Source of the DNA: Bedellia somnulentella | Taxonomy: Eukaryota; Arthropoda; Insecta; Lepidoptera; Bedelliidae | DNA: 64,000 bases | Assembly: GCA_963576735.1 (NCBI GenBank) | Contig: OY755197.1 | Span: forward strand, 9,312,501-9,376,500 | Direction of reading: 5' to 3' | Shown: positions 24,119 to 35,300 of the stretch, in pieces | How the letters are laid out: each line of letters opens with the position of its first letter | How positions within the stretch are numbered: the stretch's first letter is position 1 | The notes under the pieces: model-generated | The model's input: only the letters and a program-made list of their open reading frames with translations | Told to the model about the DNA's origin: nothing | Database searches by the model: none | Position numbers and translations under genes: made by a program

Positions 24119-24215
24119 TATTTTATAATCACTCAACTTTCAAAGGTGGCTTAGAAATTTCTAAGTCTCAAGCTTTGGCTAGCCCTTATCGGGCTCATAG
24201 TGTATATTTTTTATT
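24119..24215 (+). mobile_element. SINE-A 3' fragment abutting LINE-B
   Basis: CACTCAACTTTCAAAGGTGG to GGGCTCATAGTGTATAT. Confidence 0.55.
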
Positions 24216-24295
24216 TTTTTCCTCCTTCGAAGGGGACGTTGGGATCTATCGTCTTCTGTTACGGTAGTAGTTTATTGTTTGATTACGTACCAGCC

Positions 24296-24545
24296 ACAGT
24301 TAGCCCAAGGACCAAAAATCACTTAATATTTGCTAACGCCCGATTTCTGAATTGAGTATTCCAGCTGAGAACAACTTAAGTATCGTTCTGTCCCATTGAG
24401 ATCTTAACAACTGAATGAGACAAAACGATACTTAAGTCGTTCTCACCTTGAATACTCAATTCAGAAATCGGACGTAAGTCGCCTGTTTTGACACCCGCGA
24501 TAAGTAATGAGTTAATGCTGTGCCAATCCGACACTACACGGCACA
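24296..24545 (-). mobile_element. SINE-A with MITE-D inserted
   Basis: GGACCAAAAATCACTTAATA before and GTCGCCTG...CCGACACTACACGGC after the MITE at 24337-24474. Confidence 0.7.
24337..24474 (-). mobile_element. MITE-D copy 2, TAA target duplication
   Basis: Inverted ends CGCCCGATTTCTGAATTGAG and CAATTCAGAAATCGGACG. TAA lies on both sides (24334-24336, 24475-24477). It entered a SINE-A at its TTAGTCGCC site. The core is reversed relative to the other copies. The TAA duplication points to the PIF/Harbinger group. Confidence 0.8.
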
Positions 24546-24651
24546 AAAAAAAACAACTGATATCAAAAATAAGACAAAATTTATCGTCGTGTGAAGAAAA
24601 CTAGTATCTCTATTACCCTTTCATAGATATAATACTTAAATAATATAATAC

Positions 24652-24857
24652 TTAAAATCCCAGTCGGGATAGCCAGAGCTGCGAAATAAGAAATTCCTGA
24701 GCCACTTTTGGAAGTTGTCTAGGGATAAGATTGGCATAGGGTCTCCAACCACATCGCCAAAAAATCAATTAAAAAGCCCTAATACCCTTAACCGCCTCTT
24801 ACGAACACATACGGGTAGAAATGGGTTAGTGCTATTCTAAGCCAACACTACACAGTT
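24652..24857 (-). mobile_element. SINE-A, tail eroded
   Basis: AATCCCAGTCGGGATAGCC to CTAAGCCAACACTACACAG. Confidence 0.75.
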
Positions 24858-25513
24858 TTTATTTTTTTTATTTAATATTTTTGTGTTCACAATAAAAGTT
24901 TTGAACAACCAACTTTTAACATGATATTAAAAATACTAGTGTATCTCTGTCACCCTTCCACGGATTTACAGCGTGAATATGTCTGAGTTTACAACAAATT
25001 ATTTGTGTAGCGAATTTCATATACTTTCATTATCTTCGCAGTTAATACTCGGTTTAACCTAATGACGTTTTTTATGTAAAGAACAATTAGTTTCAATGAA
25101 TGATTCATATTATAACTTCAAGGTTTTTTTATCTCAGCGAATCTGAACTAACTGACTGTGGCTTTGAATTCATATTTAAATTATTATATTTATTTTTAAA
25201 TATTGAAGGGTTTTTAAATTTATGCACTCGTTTGGCGAGTGATGATTGTTTGTTCCTTGTTAGTAAGAAAGTCTTTTTTCACCCTAAATTTTACACAGCA
25301 TTTTAATATACAAACTATGCAGGTTAGAGGTATTGCAAAGTTGTACTCTCTGATTACATAATTTTGCATTGGCGATCTGAAAAATGATAACTCTTACTTC
25401 CTCTTCCTAAACTTAGGGTAAGATATAGGATATAGGTTAAATTGATTGTTGACTATCGAACGACTTTTTACGATCCTGAGAAAACTCTTTTCCAAAGTTC
25501 ATAAACACATTCG
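24858..25513. other. No gene recognised
   Basis: A LINE-B-like scrap (TGACTATCGAACGAC) near 25450; otherwise AT-rich. Confidence 0.45.
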
Positions 25514-25764
25514 CACTCTCAGAACGAAAGAGGCTCAACTCAAAAATAGTGATATTGAGTTACAATCCTAGAGAGACATAAAAAGGTATGCTCAATCCGA
25601 TGAATAGTAAAACAAAGGCACTAATTGTTAAAAAAACAGGATAGCGAATTTTCCGACCCTATAACAATAAGTGCCGTTGTTTTAGAACATATTTTTTTAT
25701 GCCTCTCTATGTATGTAACTCAATATCACTATTTTTGAGTTGAGCCTCTTTCGTTCTGAGAGTG
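25514..25764. mobile_element. MITE with ~75 bp inverted arms
   Basis: CACTCTCAGAACGAAAGAGG at the left is mirrored at 25745-25764, and the similarity continues inward through GATATTGAGTTACA to a GAGAGACATAAAA stretch. It is non-coding and lies just upstream of the proposed Mitf first exon. Confidence 0.75.
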
Positions 25765-26140
25765 ATTTTGGGTTTCTGCCTTTTTTCAACATTTAAAATA
25801 TGATCTTCAAACGTTATGCGTGGCCGTTCTGTACTAAAAATATAATCCATATAGGTTTTATTTATTGTTTTTTACCCCTTGAATTTGATTCTAACTGTTT
25901 ATGAGCCGAAACCACTTATAAATTTACTTCTTAAGCTACGGAAATGAACAGACCGAAAATTTATACGTCGTCGTCACTAAAAGAAAAAGTTCGGTTTCTT
26001 TATAAAAGTTAGAAAAACTTTTCCTATTGTTATTAAATGTATAAATCCTATCCCATAATGATAAGAGATACTCCTTAAACAAAAAATACCGACTCAAACC
26101 AATTCCATCGTTATCACAGAACTATGTCAAAAAGCAACCA
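25765..26140. other. Upstream flank of the proposed first exon
   Basis: No TATA box at the expected distance and no repeat family. Confidence 0.4.
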
Positions 26141-26254
26141 TCAGTATTAAAACCAGTGATAACCCAAAAACGTAATAATAAGTGCAAAATGGTGAAGTGT
26201 TATGTGATACAGTGATAAAAAATTAGTGAAAATGAGGTGACAGTACAGGAGTCG
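26141..26254 (+). promoter_or_regulatory. Possible start site and leader with two small uORFs
   Basis: An arthropod-like initiator TCAGTA lies at 26141-26146. The following leader holds an ATG at 26189 that opens an eight-codon uORF ending TGA at 26213-26215, and a two-codon uORF, ATG AGG TGA, at 26232-26240. Both end before the proposed Mitf start at 26255 and could reduce its translation. No TATA box or good DPE is seen at the expected distances. Confidence 0.35.
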
Positions 26255-26385
26255 ATGTGTAAAACTTTAACCATTCCACTGTTAAAAATTCTGAGGGGCC
26301 CAAAGGACTCTGGCAACGAGCTTTGCAAGATGACCAAGGGCCCTCGGAAAGTTAAATTAGTTATTGTCGTCAACAATAAGAAAGA
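26255..26385 (+). CDS. Mitf: Mitf proposed first coding exon
   Basis: An ATG at 26255 opens 43 codons plus two bases (GA) and then runs into a strong donor, GA|GTAAGTATT. The next conserved exon (39428) begins with the single base T needed to finish the codon as GAT, so the phase fits exactly. The peptide is basic near its end ([15 protein letters not shown]) and leads into the [10 protein letters not shown] segment of exon 2. The preceding 110 bp look like leader sequence with two tiny uORFs. I do not recognise this N-terminus from vertebrates, where first exons are alternative, so the evidence is the ATG, phase, donor and leader only. Confidence 0.6.
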
Positions 26386-29300
26386 GTAAGTATTCAACTT
26401 TTCTATTTAAGTATATCTGCAATTATTTTTAGAAATAGTGTTTAAAGTAAGAACAGCGAATTCTACCAAAAACTGGAAATATAATGCATCTAGGTGATAA
26501 TGGCGGTGTGATGTATTTTATTTACGTATACTCACGGCCATTAATCCCAAAAAGGGGTAGCCAGAGCTTCAGAGTTAGAAACTACTCAGCTAGCTAGATG
26601 TTAGAAATAAATAAAGTATCGTTGGTGATGGATCTCCAACCGCATCGCCCAAAAACCACTTAGAAGTATTTTATTTCTCTTTTCTTTATTTTCAAATTCG
26701 ATGGTTATTTTAGTAGAAAACGATGGAGGATACATTTAACATACATAAATACATACATATACTCACACCATTATTTCCCTTTGGGGTAGGCAGAGACTAT
26801 TGATCGCCACTTTGTACGATCCTGGTAAACCTCTCTAGCTTCGTTTATATCCATCAATCTTTTCATACATGCTCTTTTATTCTTCATACTTCGGACGCCT
26901 CCCTTTGTGAGCACACTCTATTTGGTCCAGCTTTGCCTCCGTGGTCGTGGTACTCATATTATCTTCCACATTGGCTCTATAGATCTATAAATGTACAAAA
27001 AGATTAATGAATTTAAATGAAGCTTGTGACGTTTGCCAGGAAGTATAGAGTGACCATCGATAGGTTTGCCTACCCTAATGGTAACTAATGACGTAAATAT
27101 GTGTTTCTTCTTTGTGTCCAAAATTTACATTCCCAGCCATTTATATATTAGCTTTTTATCAGAATTCCAGACCACTTTTAGAAGTTTTTGAAGGGAATAT
27201 AAGATATAAAGTAATTTGTATTAATTAGTAATTCTACTTCTTACACTAAGTACAAGTAATTCAAGAATCAATGTTTACGGAGTACTAAAACTCCTTATCA
27301 CCGCGAGACATTATTGCTACCTAAGTACAAGCAAATGCCTTTTAAATGAGATATACATCTTCCGCGTCTGGCGTGGATCGTTACTCCATACAAATGGAGA
27401 CTTCCCAGTCTCATAGTAGCGTATAATCTCTCGTATTCAGGTTCATTACTTTCATATAGTTACCCGGCTCTCTGCTTTTCTTTTTTCGAGTCAAAGCTTC
27501 ATCAGCTGCAGGGCAAGCACGAGCCGTGTTTAAACTAGTTATCGCCATCTCATTCTAACCGATATCGTGTTGATCAAATAGTGCTCGTGCTTGCCCTACA
27601 GCTTTGCAACACTAAAGCTACAGACTACAGCACCAATAAGAATGGGATAACATTCTGTGTGACATTAAAACATTTCTGACGGCTGGCTGACAGTCGCGGC
27701 GGCTTTAGTCCCGCCCTTGGCACTCTGGCATCATTTGACGCTACACTGGACGCTGTAAACGATTTTACCCGACTACAGCAAAGCTATTAGTGAGGGTTAT
27801 GATTTTAGCAGTCTATTTGAGAAAATGGACAGTGTATTATAAGGTACATTTCTTAACAGAAAAAAAGCATTTAGAAGTGCAACTCTCATAGCTATAAATA
27901 CCAAAAAGGGTGCCAGAACTTCAGAATTAGAAACACATCAGCAACTTTTGGACTTTGAATGTTGAAAACATTGTAAAATAAAGGTTGTTGGTGATTAATC
28001 TGCAGCTACATCGCCCAACAATCACTTGAGAATTCCCGAATCCTTAAGTCGCTCTGTACGACATCCGTTCGAAGATATGTGTTGGTGCTATATTTAGCCG
28101 ACTACACACAGCATTCCAGTCGTATATGTATAGTATATAAAGTTGGTATTATATAGAACTGAGTATAAAACGAGAACAGTTTTGACGGCTGGCTGACAGT
28201 CGCGGCGGTATTAGTCTCGCCCTTGGTACTCGGAAGAGCATCATTTGACGCTACACTGGAAGGCTATGGATGGTGCAATGTGTGAGCGGTAGCGATTTAC
28301 TCGTAGCGATTTAGTGGAATGGAAATCATGCAGCGTTTTTTATTTTGACTTTTTGCCTTAGATTGTGCAGGATTAAAAATCAACAATCTAATAAAAATAT
28401 ATCTTTTAAGAAGAGATGCTTGAATAAAACAATAATTTTATTTGATACTAAGTTCTTAAAGTTAATTTTTGGCATTTTGAGAATGAATTAATTATGTTTT
28501 TTTTTAAATCAGTTAAACATTTATTTCATTAGGAAAAAAATAGATATTCACTAACAAAGAAACATTAATGAATTAATTAGCACTAAAATAAGCTTAACTT
28601 TATTAGAACTAAGTGAAATAAGTAATATTGAAAAACATAGCATTATTTTGTGTGTACTATTATTATATTAGGCAATCATCAAGGCAACAAGTAATGACGC
28701 ATACAATACAATTATTAATTAGTTGACTTCAGACCCTCTTCCCGTAGTCCAAGTTCCATTCATTAATACTTCCACAAACAAATTGAGCAAATGAAAGAAT
28801 GGCGTGATTACAATTAGTTCAGTTCGTAGATGCTTCATCACCGAAATATGGAGCACTGTGTCGCAAGATAATCAATTGGACATGCGATGTGCGTAGCGTT
28901 TGATAAGTGGAGTATGAATATATTGGCTTCATATTCATCTATTGAAGAGTTTCCATAGATGGCGCTTTTTGGTTTCAGTCGGCTTAAACGCTAAACGTTA
29001 GTAGCATAATGGTTTCGAAATGGTGATCTTTTTATATAGTGTAATTTCAATCTACATATTTATTACTGTACCGTGATTACACCAACTGTTTGTACACTTA
29101 TGGTATGCAATAAAAGTTTGAGTTTTATCTTATTTTTGTATAATCCGTCACCTTGTAAGATAATCGCCGGTGGGGATACCCGTATATGCAAATATTAATC
29201 AGTCTATTTAGTAGATTTGCATGTCAACGCACAGTGTAGTAATCACCGATACTTGAAATTTCAAACTTTGCTTAGATGTTTGAGGTAAGGAAGTATTCCC

Positions 29301-32300
29301 ATATTGGTTCATCAATCAGCACAAAATAAATCATATTTTGAAATAATAGAGTAAGCTGGCATTTATAAATAACAAAGGGTCTGGCAGGCTAAGGAAGGAA
29401 CAGTGGCCACTGTGAGATTTCTGATTTTTAGAAAAACAAAATTCACCGTATGTCAGAAAATGACATTTGTTATTGTCTATGATTGTAATAAGAAATAGAA
29501 CTTATATTAATATTGTATGGATAATATATTTATGTTACATTATCAACATTAATAGATTTTTAGCGTATACGCTCCCAACCGAATGAAACAATTTTTGGTA
29601 TGCTGAAAGATATTTGTATTTTTGTTTTATATTATAATTTTCATGGGTACGCCTTTCGAAGAACCTGTCAAAAAATAAAAAGTGAATACATAAACATAAA
29701 CATAAACGTTCACGCCGAATATCCCCGAAGGGGTTGGCAGAGGTACTAATACTTCTAAACATCACGTGACTTTGTCACCTGGTGTTCAGAGTACCCGCGT
29801 TTTGCATGGACAGTGTACTCACGTGATAGGGGGCAGGCCTATCGCCGTTTTGTACGAATACACTGTCACATGACTAAGTACAACTCAGCCATGTGGGTTT
29901 CCTCACGATGTTTTCCCTCACCGTTAACAACCATGATAAATTAACCACACATTTGTCTTTAGAAAAGAAAAATTGGTGTTGGCTCGACCCAGGATTTGAA
30001 CACTAGTCGTTTGCACGATAACCGAGTGTTCTACCCACTGGGCTATCACGGTTGCTTAAGTAAAAAGTGTTTTTTTCTGGAATTTTTCAAGCAACCCTTT
30101 GTTAAATAATACACCAGAGTATACTTTAACTCAATGCACGTAGATACTAGTTGGTTTCAATATTCTGCCTACTATAGTTAAGGAGAAAATATAAATTGAA
30201 ATAACGTCTGCAGATTTGACGTTTTTGTCAAAATCTCGGAAAGTATTTATGGTAGCCGGCTGTAAATTGGAGTGTTGCCTAGTTAAATGGTTGCAAAAAA
30301 ACGTGTAAAAAAAATCGAAAAATCTCACAGTGGCCACTGCTCCTTCCTTAGCCTGCCAGACAGTTTAACTAGGGTAAAACTGTGAAATAACGGATGTTTG
30401 ATGATGGTTAACTATATTTCTTATCATTCTCTTTAATAGCTCTAGAATCCATAGACATAGCGTAATAGAACCACAAGAATGATGTCTACTGATTCTGGTG
30501 TAGTAAGCTGGTTTGTTTAATTGACTTGTTGTGTCTCCAAATTAAATAAATAAATTAAAATCATTTCAAATCATAAACTTCCAGACATCACCATCTAAAT
30601 TTCGTATTGATAAAATTCAACCTTAAAATTTTAATAAGAAAGTTTATCCAAGAAGGGTACTTCACAATAGATTTTTCTCATGTTATATTCAAATAAATCA
30701 CACATTTATATAGAGAAAAGATACGAAAGTGTAGGCCCGTACCATGACTTGAATTCGCTGCCCACTAAGCTACCCAAGGTAAAAACTAATCAAATCCATA
30801 ATGGAATACTTAACGGTAAAAGAAATCAAATCTATAATAGAACATATTCTTTCTAATCAGTTCGTACCTTGGACCACACATAATTAGAGGTTCATTCAAA
30901 CAGGCTTTATGTGGGAAAACTAAAGCAGAATTTCACGGCAAATATTGTTTCTTTTTTATAAATTATACTTTATTTCAATACCGCTAAAGTAGGTTATTGT
31001 TTGTTTTATAGAAGCAGCTAATTTCCAAATGAACCTACTAATCGCACCGAACATCCTGTTACAGAATTGAATGCATTTAATGAACGAATATGAGAAAAAT
31101 CACTGTTTTTATCTATTTTGGATTTCCATATTTACAAGAGACTACAATTATTATATTGTTTTTTGGTTCATCTAAAATTTTGTTTTGATGCTGCTTTGGT
31201 CAGTTTTGTTTAGAGTCGTGTACTCACGTGATAGGGGGCAGGCCTATCGCCGAACGTAAATATCAACGCGCGATAAATGAAACTGAAAACTCGAAGCTAA
31301 CGTAAGATTTCTATCAAAGATTGTTGCGAAACACATGAATGAAACGTCTTGTGAATGGGCGGGCGTGTTTTTATGTAAATTTTATCGGAAAATCAACTTA
31401 ATTGCTATGGATAATGAGCTTCAAATCATTTGCATCCGGTTTGTGTACATCTTGTTACGATAGACGTGGCCTACGTACTTTGCGAATTAATATCACGTGT
31501 ATTATTTTATTCAAATGAGTTGGCAGAGACATAACTTGTGAGGTAAATTAATATACTATATTTAATTATATAATTATGTTTATAATTAATATACTATATT
31601 AGTATGGTATATTATACGAGTATGTCTTAGGTTAACTTAGGTGAGAACCACAGAAAGAGGTAAATAGAGGTTTGGTATTAATAATTTTGGAAATTATGTG
31701 GGAGAAGATAGAGAAGGATCCTTTATTGATGTTGGCTTTCTAACCTCATCAACTAACAATAACTTAAAATGCTTTATTCCCTTAGTCTCCGTTTAAAATA
31801 CCCTCATGAAGAAATGGAGTACTGGTTGTCTAACAGCGATGATAAAACAATCAAAACACGTATTTCAAATTAAACTCTGAAAGCCATCCTAAATCTATCA
31901 TATTGTTTGCATACATACATACATACATATACTCACGGCTATAAATCCCTAGATGGGGTAGCCAGAGCTAAGGAATGAGAAATTCCTCAGCCACCTTTGG
32001 AAAGTTGAGTGGGGAAAAGATGGTAAAATAAAGGTTGTTGGTGATGGGTCTCCAACCGCATCGCCCAATAATCCCTTTAAAGCCCCAATACCGTTAGTTG
32101 CCTCTTACGTACACCCACCGGAAGAAATGGGGTAGTGCTATTCTAAGCCAACACTACACAGCTACATATTGTTGACATAATCGTAAATGGAACTGGTAAC
32201 CGGTCTCCAACCGCACCCACCACTCATTACTTAAAAAACGCCAAAACCATATCGCCTGATTTCTGAATTGAGTATTCAAGCTGAGAACGACTTAAGTATC

Positions 32301-35300
32301 ATTTTGTCTCGTTCAGTTGTTAAGATTTCAATGCGGCAGAACGATACTTAAGTTATTCTCAACTGGAATACTCAATTCAGAAATCAGGCGTAAGTTGCTT
32401 CTTACGGCATCCGCGAAAGAAGCATACGAAAGAAATGTATTACTAATATTCCACGCCGACATTACAAAGCTGTATAATTAATAAAATCCATAAATGATGA
32501 TATGATTATGAAGTTAACGACGGGAAGTGTACACTGGTTCCGTGTCGGCTAATAGGTGATGATGCTGCAACTATTTACCATAAGCTTTGATTACCATCCT
32601 ATTGACGATGATACGGACTTATTGTGGTTTACTGTCGCTATGTAGTTTTTTCTGTGATACATTGAGATATTGTACATACATACATACATATGCTCACGGC
32701 TATAAATCCCTAGAAGGGGTAGCCAGAGCTAAAGAATTGGAAATTCCTCAGCCACGTTTGGAAATTTTAGTGGGGAAAAGATGGTAAAATAAAGGTTTTC
32801 GGTGATGGGTCTCCAACCACATCGCCCAGAAATCCCTTAAAAGCACCAAATCCGTTAGTCGCCTCTTACGTACACCCACCGGAAGAAATGGGGTAGTGTT
32901 ATTCTATGCCGAAACCACACAGCAAATTGAGAAATTGTGGGATTTGTAAAAGATGTTGGTTGAATTTTTTATGTGATAAGTTGAGAAATTGTTGGATATT
33001 TAAACAATACTGGATGAATGGGAAGGGTGATATGGCCGGTATATGTGAAGGGGCAAAGAAAATGCAAAGTTAAGAGACGGTTTGAGCACAGATTTTTCAT
33101 AAAACTAATGAGTTGAAATTACTATTCTATTGGAGGTTAGGATGATATGGACTTATTGTGGTTTACTGTCGCTATGTAGTTTTTTTACATACAAATACTC
33201 ACGGCCATAAATCCCAAAAAGGGGTAGCCAGAGCTTTAGAGCTAGAATCTGCTCAGCCACATTTGCAAGTTGATAGGAAAAAGATGGCAGAAATAAAGTA
33301 TCGTTGGTGATGGGTCTCCAACTGCATCGCTCAAAAACCATTCGCCAACCAACGCCCCAACCCTTTAGTCGCCTCTTACGACATCCATGGGAAGAAAGGG
33401 GTAGTGACATTCTAAGCCGGCACTACACTTGTAGTTTTTTACCATGTTACAAGTTTTTTGGTAGGTTGAGAAATTTTGTAGTTTGTAAACGATGTTGGGC
33501 AAATGTGAAGTTTGATGCAAGATGGATAGAAAAAGGAATGAAAAGACGGTTTCAGCGCTGGTTTTTCATGAAAGTCATGAATGAATATTATCATTTTATT
33601 GAAAGTGATATACGGACGGATGATACGGACTCATTAGGATTTACTGTCGCTATGTAGTTTTTTAGGATTTACAATTTACACTGTCATACAAATTTACAAT
33701 GTCGAGTGTCTCTCTAGCACCATTTACTTTCTTTTCATACATGCCATTTTCTATTCTTCACACTTGACTACTTCATACCACCTTCATTCTCTTGATTCTA
33801 GTCTAAATCTCCTACACTGAAGTTTTGACCAAGTTAACACCACTTTAATGAGTAATTCCATTACAAACCCCATTAAAAACCAAAATCATTTCATCGCCAT
33901 TATCAAAAGATGGCGTGCGCGTCCATATCCACTGGTACAGCCGCACTCGTCTCATCACACAATTACATAAACTATTACATACTGATAGTTCAGCCGTCCT
34001 TGCGTTTGTCACCACGTTATACGCTTCAGGAAAACTTCTCTAGCACCTTGCCCATTCTTTTCATATATATACACTTTACTTTTCTTCACACTTGACTACT
34101 TCATATCATCATTATTCATTACTCTTGATTTTAGTTAAAATGTCGCACACTGAAGTTTTTAGCTAGTTAACATATACTCTCGGCCATAAAACCCAAAAAG
34201 AGGCAGCCAGAGCTTTAGAGCTAAAAAACTCCTCAGCCACATTTGGAAGTTGATAGGGGAGAAGATGGTAGAAATAAAGTATCGTTGGTGATGGGTCCGC
34301 ATCCCTTACCGTTACCCTTAGTGGCCTCTTCACGTGTGTCGCGTGGATAGAAAAGGGTAGTGACATTCTAAGCCGGCACTACGCGGCAAACCATTTTATG
34401 AATAATACATACATACATATACTCACGGCTATAATTCCCTAGAAGGGGTAGCCAGAGCCAAGAAATTACAAATTCCTCAGCCACTTTTGGAAGTTGAGTG
34501 GGGAAAAGGCGGTAAAATAAAGGTTTTTGGTGATGGGTCTCCAACCGCATCGCCCAAAAATCCAATAAATAGCCCCAATACTCTTAGTCGCCTCTTACGA
34601 CACCCGTGGGTAGAAAGGGGTAGCGACATTCTAAGCCGGCACTACACGGCAATAAATATGTTTATTACATGGTATGGTACCATTACAAATCCTTAATAAA
34701 AATCAGAATCATGTCTTCTCCACCGTCAAAAGATGGCGTGCTCGTCACATCACACAATTACACGAACTATTACATACTAAGTTGTTCAGCCGTCCTTGCG
34801 ATTGTCACCACTTGGTCACGCGATGCGCCATCACGGGCGAGTGACGTCATGGTTCTGAGGAATGGACACGAGGAGCTGGTTTCGGAGAATTCGGTTTTTG
34901 TTTAATTGTGGAGTTAGATGGGAGATGGGTTAAAAAGAGTGTGAAAGGTTGTTTATTTATTTATTTGTACACTTTATTGCATACAGAATAGATATATTTA
35001 TTATTAGCTGTGTAGTGTCGGCTTAGAATAGCACTACCCCATTTCTTCCGATGGGTGTGCGTAAGAGGCGACTAACGGTATTGGGGCTATTAAGGGATTT
35101 TTTGGGCGATGCGGTTGGAGACCCATCACCAACAACCTTTATTTTACCATCTTTTCCAAAAGTGGCTGAGGAATTTCTAATAGGCTATTTGACTGTAATA
35201 AAAATATACATTTCTTTTATTTCATTAGTCTTAATATTTCTTTTTTGGAGCAATATGTAAAAATGCGAGATAAAAATATTGCATTATTTCATTAAAATCC

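Larger units (their letters stand above)
32600..34905. repeat. Locally duplicated tract broken up by SINE-A copies
   Basis: GGTTTACTGTCGCTATGTAG-type ends occur at about 32627, 33160 and 33640. A unit containing TGTAAAAGATGTTGG recurs at 32950 and 33485. A third unit (CAAAAGATGGCGTGC, CACACAATTACA, CAGCCGTCCTTGCG) recurs at 33900-34020 and 34725-34810. 33705-33855 resembles 34040-34175. Short frames here contain a conserved CKRCW, but no function is recognised. Confidence 0.7.

Noticed and set aside
33304..33657. A 117-codon frame as a gene
   Set aside because: Its first third is SINE-A sequence and the rest is one unit of a local duplication; no domain recognised.
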